Assembly: GCF_002119765.1 (NCBI RefSeq) | Contig: NZ_CP021112.1 | Location: 4,024,501-4,088,500, forward strand | Direction: 5' to 3' | DNA length: 64,000 nt | Origin: Pseudorhodoplanes sinuspersici | GTDB lineage: Bacteria > Pseudomonadota > Alphaproteobacteria > Rhizobiales > Xanthobacteraceae | In this document: in pieces, positions 58,831 through 64,000 of the stretch | Layout of the letters: every line of letters starts with the position of its first letter | Numbering within the stretch: the stretch's first letter is position 1 | Program-made: the position numbers and the translations under genes | The notes under the pieces: model-generated | Database searches by the model: none | Seen by the model: only the letters and a program-made list of their open reading frames with translations | What the model was told of the DNA's origin: nothing

Positions 58831-58904
58831 CGCAGCCGACACGATTCGAACGTGTGACCTCCACCTTCGGAGAGTGGCGCTCTATCCAGCCGAGCTATGG
58901 GTGC
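58831..58904 (-). tRNA. tRNA-Arg(CCG)-like gene with mispaired acceptor stem
   Basis: The minus strand folds as a tRNA: D-stem GCTC/GAGC, anticodon arm CCACT-CTCCGAA-GGTGG with anticodon CCG (Arg), T-arm ACACG-TTCGAAT-CGTGT. The acceptor 5' strand GCACCCA faces CGGCTGC with mismatches at pairs 4-69 (C-C) and 7-66 (A-C). No CCA is encoded; GCAC follows. All loops are normal, so the body looks intact while the 3' strand has changed. It may be an element-borne tRNA, or a chromosomal tRNA whose 3' end was replaced by an integration event. Confidence 0.78.
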
Positions 58905-59097
58905 ATCCCTTGCTTACGCAGTGTTTACGCAAACCTGTTGCAGTGTGAAGCGGCGGTAGACAAAGTCCTTGAACTTCCACCGTATTTCACACTCCGTTTT
59001 CGCACACGAGCCTTCGGAGGGGCAATGATCAGCCACGACACTCGACCGATCACGACAAAGATATCTCCCCAAATCGTGGAGATCAAGCACGGTATGT

Positions 59098-60156
59098 TTA
59101 AGCGGCACTTTCCGTTCGATGCGTATGCAATGTCTCCGGCTTCAGATGCGTGTACCGCCGGAGCATCTTCCAATCCTTGTGACCCGTAACGAGTGCGACC
59201 TGCTCAATGGAGAATCCAGCTTCAAAAAGCCGGCTGGTGCCTTCGTGGCGAAGATCGTGAAAATGAAGATCGTCGATTTTCAGATCTTTGCATTGACGCC
59301 GAAACGCTGTGCCAACGGATCGTCCATTGTAGGGGAAAATCCGGCCCTCCCGAATGTTCGAGTATCGGCCCTGCTCCTCGATAATCTTACAGGCGTCGTA
59401 ACCCGACACGTCGAGCAGCGGAATCTTTTGGTTGTTGCCAGTCTTTCTCCGTGGATCCTTGCGATCGCGAATGAGGAGCATTCGTGACTCCACATCAAAG
59501 TCCTTCCACTCGACACGGACGATTTCGTCTTGTCGCATGGCCGTCGCGACCGCGAATCGAACAATGCGACCAACTGGGATTTGCTGCCGCTCGTTCGCTT
59601 CAAGAGACGCAATGATACGATCAAGTTCGTCTTGCGTGGGACGTCGATCTCGCTCATTGCCTTTACCAACCAGACCGAGCCGTCCAAGTGCAATTCGGGC
59701 GAGATTGATAGGCTCAACCGGGGCCGAAATGCCGTGAACGGCGGCGGCATGCGAAAAGATTGTTTTGATGTAACCCAAATCCATTCCGACGGTGACAGGG
59801 CCGGCCCCTTCGGCTGCTCGCTCTTTGCCAAACTTGATCAGCCGTTCACGATCGAGTTCTCCGATGCGGAGATGACCCAGCCGTTCGTCGAGAAAATTCA
59901 GACTGGCATCCTTTGACCGACCGAACTTCTTGCCGACCTCCTCGAGGTCCGCGCGGTGAAGCGCAATGAGGTCACCGACCAGCTTGGCGTCTCGGGACCG
60001 GGTGGTGGCAGGTTCCTGGCGGTCGATCCGCCGCTCGATGTCGAGTGCCCACTCCTCGGCGTCCTTTCGGCGCCGGAAGGTCTCGTTGACATATTTCCCC
60101 TTGCGCCGAATTTGGGCGCGCCACGAACCCGACTTTAATCTGCTAAAGGTAGCCAC
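59098..60156 (-). CDS. int: Tyrosine integrase adjacent to dusA
   Basis: A 352-residue tyrosine recombinase, GTG start at 60156. An N-terminal arm-binding part (LKSGSWRAQIRRKGKYVNET, FRRRKDAEEWALDIERRID), a core-binding domain and the catalytic domain: Arg in ATAMRQDEIVRVEWKDFD, His/Arg in HFHDLRHEGTSRLFEAGF, His in VTGHKDW and the tyrosine in MLRRYTHLKPETLH. Integrases beside the 5' end of dusA form a known group that uses that gene as target. The gene is divergent from dusA with 112 bases between. It would catalyse integration and, with the excisionase-like protein at 8129, excision. Confidence 0.9.
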   Translation of the reverse strand: MATFSRLKSGSWRAQIRRKGKYVNETFRRRKDAEEWALDIERRIDRQEPATTRSRDAKLVGDLIALHRADLEEVGKKFGRSKDASLNFLDERLGHLRIGELDRERLIKFGKERAAEGAGPVTVGMDLGYIKTIFSHAAAVHGISAPVEPINLARIALGRLGLVGKGNERDRRPTQDELDRIIASLEANERQQIPVGRIVRFAVATAMRQDEIVRVEWKDFDVESRMLLIRDRKDPRRKTGNNQKIPLLDVSGYDACKIIEEQGRYSNIREGRIFPYNGRSVGTAFRRQCKDLKIDDLHFHDLRHEGTSRLFEAGFSIEQVALVTGHKDWKMLRRYTHLKPETLHTHRTESAA

Positions 60157-60170
60157 GGCGTGTGCGCTCC

Positions 60171-60235
60171 GTGTGCACTGAGACGTCGAAAACCCGGAAA
60201 AAGCGTCGTATGACGTCGCAAAATTGAGTGCACAC
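60171..60235. repeat. Inverted and direct repeats between integrase and dusA (att region)
   Basis: GTGTGCACT (60171-60179) and AGTGCACAC (60227-60235) are a perfect 9-bp inverted repeat. Between them GACGTCG occurs twice in direct orientation (60183-60189 and 60212-60218). These are good candidates for integrase or excisionase arm sites at the right end. The core crossover site is expected in the first codons of dusA; its second copy lies left of this window. Confidence 0.5.
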
Positions 60236-60268
60236 GACGAGCCCTAACGATCTGAATGTACTGAAAAA

Positions 60269-61276
60269 ATGCAGCCAAATCAACTACATAGATTTGCCGT
60301 GGCGCCTATGATGGATTGGACGGACCGGCATTGCCGGTACTTCCACCGTCTGTTGACGCGGCATGCGCTGCTCTACACCGAGATGATCACCACGGGTGCG
60401 ATCTTGCACGGCGATCGCCAGCGGCTGCTGCGGTTCGATCCGGCGGAACATCCTGTGGCGCTGCAACTCGGCGGCTCGAACCCGGCCGATCTGGCGCAAA
60501 GTGCGCGGATTGCGGAAGACTTCGGCTACGACGAGATCAACCTGAATGTCGGCTGTCCCTCCGACCGTGTGCAGGAAGGTCGTTTCGGTGCCTGTCTGAT
60601 GGCGGAGCCGGTGCTGGTCGGCGAATGCGTGGCAGCGATGAAGGCGGCTGTCAGGATCCCGGTGACCGTGAAATGCCGCATCGGCATCGATGAACAGGAC
60701 CCGGAAGAAGCGCTCGAGACGCTGACCCGCGCGGTCAAAGTTGCCGGTGTCGATGCCCTGATCGTGCATGCCCGGAAGGCGTGGCTGGCGGGTCTTTCAC
60801 CGAAGGAAAACCGTGACATTCCTCCCTTGGATTACGAACGCGTTTATCGCCTCAAGAAGACGCACCCCGAACCGCCAATTTCAATCAACGGAGGCGTCAG
60901 TTCGGTCGAGGCGGCGCATGCTCACCTTCAATTCGTCGATGGCGTGATGATGGGCAGGGCGGCCTATCAGGAGCCATGGCGGCTCCTGGCCGTCGATCCG
61001 GTGTTGTTCGGCACCGATGCGACTTTCCGCAGTCCCAAGCAGGCGCTTGAGGCGTTTTTTCCGTATATCGAGCGTGAGCTGGCGCACGGCACGCGCCTAC
61101 ATGCGATGACACGCCATATCCTCGGCCTGTTTCATGCGGTACCGGGCGCGCGGGCTTTCCGTCGCCATATCGCAATCCATGCAGTGAAACCCGGCGCGGA
61201 CATAGGTGTCCTGCGCGACGCGATGGGCCTTGTGATGGACTCGCCCGCCCAGATGACGCACACCGCTGCTGCCTGA
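60269..61276 (+). CDS. dusA: tRNA-dihydrouridine synthase A
   Basis: A 335-residue flavoenzyme that makes dihydrouridine in tRNA. Features are HRFAVAPMMDWTDRHCRYFH, EINLNVGCPSDRVQEGRFGA with the catalytic Cys, VTVKCRIGIDEQDPE, DALIVHARKAWLAGLSPKEN and ISINGGVSSVEAAHAHLQFV. It is full length, so the ICE insertion leaves a complete gene; the first residues (MQPNQLH) may be supplied by the element. First host gene to the right of the element. Confidence 0.95.
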   Translation: MQPNQLHRFAVAPMMDWTDRHCRYFHRLLTRHALLYTEMITTGAILHGDRQRLLRFDPAEHPVALQLGGSNPADLAQSARIAEDFGYDEINLNVGCPSDRVQEGRFGACLMAEPVLVGECVAAMKAAVRIPVTVKCRIGIDEQDPEEALETLTRAVKVAGVDALIVHARKAWLAGLSPKENRDIPPLDYERVYRLKKTHPEPPISINGGVSSVEAAHAHLQFVDGVMMGRAAYQEPWRLLAVDPVLFGTDATFRSPKQALEAFFPYIERELAHGTRLHAMTRHILGLFHAVPGARAFRRHIAIHAVKPGADIGVLRDAMGLVMDSPAQMTHTAAA

Positions 61277-61316
61277 CGCCGCTCTCTTCAGAGCTGGTTT
61301 CCCGGAGACAGAGATA

Positions 61317-62144
61317 ATGCTCGGCATTCCCGCCGGCGAGCTGACCTTGCTCGCGATGGCCATTGTGATCGGCGGTGTGTTGACCGGCCTTCTCGCCGGA
61401 TTGTTCGGTGTTGGCGGCGGCGCCATCATCGTGCCGGTGCTCTATGAGATTTTCCGTGTCATGGGCGTTGCCGATGACATCCGCATGCAGCTTTGTGTGG
61501 GCACCTCGCTCGCCATCATTATTCCGACCTCCATACGGTCCTTTGCTGCGCATCGTTCGCGAGGCAACCTGCCGATCGACATCCTGAAAACATGGATCGT
61601 GCCGATCATTGTCGGAGTCGTTATCGGTGGCTTTCTGGCTGCGACGGCACCGTCTTCGCTCTTTAAAAGCGCCTTTGTCGTCATGGCTTTTATGTTGAGC
61701 GCGAAATTTCTCTTCCCAACGAGTAAGTGGCGGCTGGGCAATGCGCTGCCCGGATTGCCGCTGATGTGGCTTTATGGAATTTTCATTGGGTTTTATTCAG
61801 CGCTCATGGGCGTTGGGGGCGGAGCGGTAGCAACCGTGATCATGACACTCTATGGGCAGCCCATTCATGCGGCGGTGGGAATATCAGCCGGTATCGGTGT
61901 CATTATCTCGTTGGTTGGAACGGTTGGCTTCATTATTGCGGGTCTGCCGCATCAAGATCTGATGCCGCCGCTGTCTCTTGGCTATGTATCTTTGATCGGC
62001 TTTGCTCTGATGAGTCCGGTCAGCGCTTTTGTCGCTCCCTATGGCGCAACCATTGCGCACCGGTTGTCCCGGCGCAAACTGGAAATCGCTTTTGGCGTTT
62101 TCCTGCTCCTGGTGGGTATGCGTTTTATCGTGAGCCTGACCTGA
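61317..62144 (+). CDS. TauE/SafE-family permease
   Basis: A 275-residue membrane protein with about eight hydrophobic segments. Family hallmarks are LTGLLAGLFGVGGGAIIVPV near the N-terminus, and the repeat YSALMGVGGGAVATVIMTLY in the second half, with LCVGTSLAIIIPTSIRSFAA between. TauE proteins export sulfite or sulfur-containing organic anions, but the substrate is not evident. It starts at ATG 61317, 40 bases after dusA, and converges with the protease gene. Chromosomal. Confidence 0.92.
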   Translation: MLGIPAGELTLLAMAIVIGGVLTGLLAGLFGVGGGAIIVPVLYEIFRVMGVADDIRMQLCVGTSLAIIIPTSIRSFAAHRSRGNLPIDILKTWIVPIIVGVVIGGFLAATAPSSLFKSAFVVMAFMLSAKFLFPTSKWRLGNALPGLPLMWLYGIFIGFYSALMGVGGGAVATVIMTLYGQPIHAAVGISAGIGVIISLVGTVGFIIAGLPHQDLMPPLSLGYVSLIGFALMSPVSAFVAPYGATIAHRLSRRKLEIAFGVFLLLVGMRFIVSLT

Positions 62145-62161
62145 GCTGGTCCCGTCCCCCG

Positions 62162-62863
62162 TCAGGGATAGCCGCGCATGATGAGCTTGTCGCCGCGGAC
62201 TTCCCAGCTCTCCAGCCGATTCAGGAAGCTCATGCCGAGCAGACTCGTTCGCAATTGTCCAGGCTGTGCGATGAGGGCAGGGACGGAGCGCTCAATCAAT
62301 CCACCGACACCGATGCGGTCAAGTGTAACCGAGGCCGCCCGTGTGCGGCCATTCGCCGTGTCGACGGTCACATTGTAATTGAGCACTTCGAGCGGCAGTC
62401 CCGCCGCCTTGGCTGCTTCCTGCGTCAACACAACAGCACTCGCGCCGGTGTCGAGCACCATCGGAATGGTGCCACCATTCACCTGCGTCAAGACGTTGAA
62501 CTCACCGACGCGCCCGCGCGCGATCTCCACGATGCGGCCGGCTGTTGCCGCGCGGCCGGGTACAAGCTCGGCCATCAGCCGGTCGTAGACCGTGCGCAAT
62601 TCGAATCGGTACGTGTAGCCGAGTGCCAGCACCAATCCGAGCACCAGCCAGAACACCATCGCCTGCAACGCTTTGGCGAAACGCTCGCGAAAAATCACCA
62701 ACACGCTGCCGCCGAGAAATACGAGAAAGGCAATCTTGACCGTCAGTGAGGCGAAATCGTTGGTGGTCAAGCTTCCAATTGTTCCCTGTTCATGACGCAC
62801 GAACAGGATGACCAGTGACAGTCCAAGTCCGATCAACAGGAGCCAAAGCATTCGGCTACGCAA
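62162..62863 (-). CDS. Retropepsin-like aspartic protease (TIGR02281 type)
   Basis: A 233-residue membrane-anchored protein. N-terminal hydrophobic segments (LWLLLIGLGLSLVILFV, TVKIAFLVFLGGSVLVIF, AMVFWLVLGLVLALGYTYRF) precede a clan AA aspartic domain: GTIPMVLDTGASAVVLTQEA with the catalytic DTGAS, and TSLLGMSFLNRLESWEVRGD. Such proteins dimerise to form one active site. The function in alphaproteobacteria is not well known. Chromosomal; it lies next to the DUF1289 gene. Confidence 0.9.
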   Translation of the reverse strand: MRSRMLWLLLIGLGLSLVILFVRHEQGTIGSLTTNDFASLTVKIAFLVFLGGSVLVIFRERFAKALQAMVFWLVLGLVLALGYTYRFELRTVYDRLMAELVPGRAATAGRIVEIARGRVGEFNVLTQVNGGTIPMVLDTGASAVVLTQEAAKAAGLPLEVLNYNVTVDTANGRTRAASVTLDRIGVGGLIERSVPALIAQPGQLRTSLLGMSFLNRLESWEVRGDKLIMRGYP

Positions 62864-62874
62864 GTGGCTAATCC

Positions 62875-63072
62875 TCAGGATGCGCCGCTGCGCGTGGCTC
62901 TGTCCGCAGCCGCGATTCGGTCCGGCAACAATGCCATGATGCGGCGGCGTTCGCTGTCGGACATTGTGCCCCAGCTAGAAATTTCCTCGATCGTGCGGCC
63001 GCAGCCGCGGCACAGCTTCGAGCCCGGTTCAAGCGCACAGATTTTCCGGCACGGAGTTTCGATGGATGCCAT
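62875..63072 (-). CDS. DUF1289 protein
   Basis: A 65-residue protein with the DUF1289 cysteine pattern: ETPCRKICALEPGSKLCRGC followed by GRTIEEISSWGTMSDSERRR and IMALLPDR. The four cysteines look like a zinc site or Fe-S ligand set. ATG 63072 gives MASIETPCRKIC; a longer frame to 63164 is in another phase. It is a short, widespread chromosomal protein of unknown function and is transcribed toward the protease gene, 11 bases away. Confidence 0.88.
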   Translation of the reverse strand: MASIETPCRKICALEPGSKLCRGCGRTIEEISSWGTMSDSERRRIMALLPDRIAAADRATRSGAS

Positions 63073-63123
63073 GTTCCAATTGGCTCGTCCTTCGCACGAC
63101 AGGCGAACAAGGACAATTCTATT

Positions 63124-64000
63124 CTAGCCGTTGCGGCCCGCAACCGAGGACCTGCGGCGTCCATTACGCTCTTCTACAGGGTGGGCCGGTTCTTTTGGCT
63201 GCAACGTTGGCGAGGGTTCCGAGAGTGGCGCCAAGGCCGCCATGACGCGTTCCGGTGGTAATGCGATGATGACTTCAGTACCGACGCGCAGTTTGGATTT
63301 CAATGTGAATGTGCCGCCGTGCAGGTCAACGAGGCTCTTGGCGATTGGCAGGCCCAGACCCGCGCCTTGCTCTGCCGATTTGATCGCGTTCGAGCCCTGA
63401 CCGAACGACGCGAGCACGACCGGGATCTCATCCTCCGGGATGCCGGGGCCGGTATCCTTGACGCTGAAATACTGTCCGCCGGATGCGGTCCACCCGACCT
63501 TGACCCAGATCTCGCCGCCTTGCGGCGTGAACTTGATCGCATTCGACAGCAGATTAAGAGCGATTTGACGCAAAGCTCGTTCATCGGCCCACACGCGCGG
63601 CAGATCCGGCTCGAAATTCTCGTGAATTGTGATCAGCCGGTTTTTGGCGCGCAGCTTTACAAGGTGATGGCAGTCTTCCACCACGCCGATCAGCGAAACC
63701 GCTTCCTCATTGAGTTCGTAGCGGCCAGCCTCGATGCGCGAGAGGTCGAGGATTTCGTTGATCAAGCCGAGCAGATGCTGGCCCGAGTCGTGAATGTCGT
63801 TCGAATAGTCCTTGTAGGCCGGTACGGTATGCGCACCGAAAATCTCGTTCTTCATGACCTCGGAAAAGCCGAGAATGGCATTAAGGGGTGTGCGCAGTTC
63901 GTGACTCATCTGCGCAAGAAAACGCGATTTGGAAATGTTGGCTGCTTCCGCGCGATGGCGCGCCTCGTCGGAAATGATTTTGGCCTGTTCAAGTTCGCCG
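63124..64000 (-). CDS. Sensor histidine kinase, C-terminal part (start outside window)
   Basis: The minus-strand frame is open to the right edge of the window, so the N-terminal sensor part is off-window; about 291 residues are visible. HisKA: ISKSRFLAQMSHELRTPLNA with the phospho-His. HATPase: ALRQIALNLLSNAIKFTPQG (N box), VKDTGPGIPEDEI (G1), GSNAIKSAEQGAGLGLPIAK (G2). A short basic tail follows. The kinase is of the PleC/DivJ-like alphaproteobacterial class in look; this cannot be fixed without the sensor domain. Chromosomal. Confidence 0.92.
   Translation of the reverse strand, partial: GELEQAKIISDEARHRAEAANISKSRFLAQMSHELRTPLNAILGFSEVMKNEIFGAHTVPAYKDYSNDIHDSGQHLLGLINEILDLSRIEAGRYELNEEAVSLIGVVEDCHHLVKLRAKNRLITIHENFEPDLPRVWADERALRQIALNLLSNAIKFTPQGGEIWVKVGWTASGGQYFSVKDTGPGIPEDEIPVVLASFGQGSNAIKSAEQGAGLGLPIAKSLVDLHGGTFTLKSKLRVGTEVIIALPPERVMAALAPLSEPSPTLQPKEPAHPVEERNGRRRSSVAGRNG

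Noticed and set aside
58785-59189. 134-codon plus-strand frame across the tRNA-like gene
   Set aside because: It runs through a foldable tRNA and the integrase 3' end; no domain and no ribosome site.

Overview
The window is most likely from an alphaproteobacterium of the order Hyphomicrobiales (Bradyrhizobium/Rhodopseudomonas/Afipia-like). This is inferred from high GC, the chromosomal order dusA / TauE-type permease / retropepsin-like protease / DUF1289 / PAS-type histidine kinase at the right end, and the rhizobial type of the transfer genes. About 1-60,268 reads as the right part of an integrative and conjugative element (ICE) lying against the 5' end of dusA. Its left end is outside the window, and 60,269-64,000 is host chromosome.

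Layout. 1-6.2 kb: accessory ICE genes (end of a Strawberry-notch-like helicase, Toprim protein, DUF2493, DUF736), two of them behind look-alike structured leaders. 6.3-8.4 kb: an excision-control block in the order of the Mesorhizobium symbiosis island: small XRE regulator, stand-alone DUF2285 protein (QseM-like), DUF6499-DUF2285 activator (FseA-like) split by an apparent programmed +1 frameshift, and a small excisionase-like HTH protein (RdfS-like). 8.4-9.8 kb: replication initiator, three iterons and an RHH protein. 9.8-17.2 kb: DUF2840, TraF-like peptidase, second DUF736, a transglycosylase-like protein lacking its glutamate, relaxase, coupling protein TraG and an RHH protein. 24.4-33.9 kb: complete trbBCDEJK-LFGI mating-pair operon plus DUF2274. 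Between the RHH gene and trbB sits a 7.2-kb cargo block (LysR, cupin, RND pump, LysR) that interrupts the usual order.

33.9-58.7 kb is a metal-resistance island. Its copper part has CueR, CusCBA efflux, Tat-exported multicopper oxidase, cupredoxin, CusF, a four-helix Cys-rich copper store, DUF305 protein and the CopA ATPase. Its Cd/Zn/Pb part has a PbrR/CadR-type MerR regulator, signal peptidase II, a P1B ATPase and an HMA-CDF transporter. Envelope and thiol genes (MAPEG, methyltransferases, L,D-transpeptidase, DUF411, CcdA) and a PaaK-like ligase are mixed in. Four MerR-type promoters with 19-bp spacers form two operator classes, which links distant genes into a copper regulon (cueR, copA) and a divalent-metal regulon (MAPEG operon, lspA-ATPase).

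58.8-60.3 kb: a tRNA-Arg(CCG)-like gene with a mispaired acceptor stem, a tyrosine integrase divergent from dusA, and the probable attachment region. The most notable signals are the +1 frameshift in the FseA-like gene, the covarying leader hairpins before DUF2493 and DUF736, and the shared divalent-metal operator in front of an uncharacterised envelope-gene operon.
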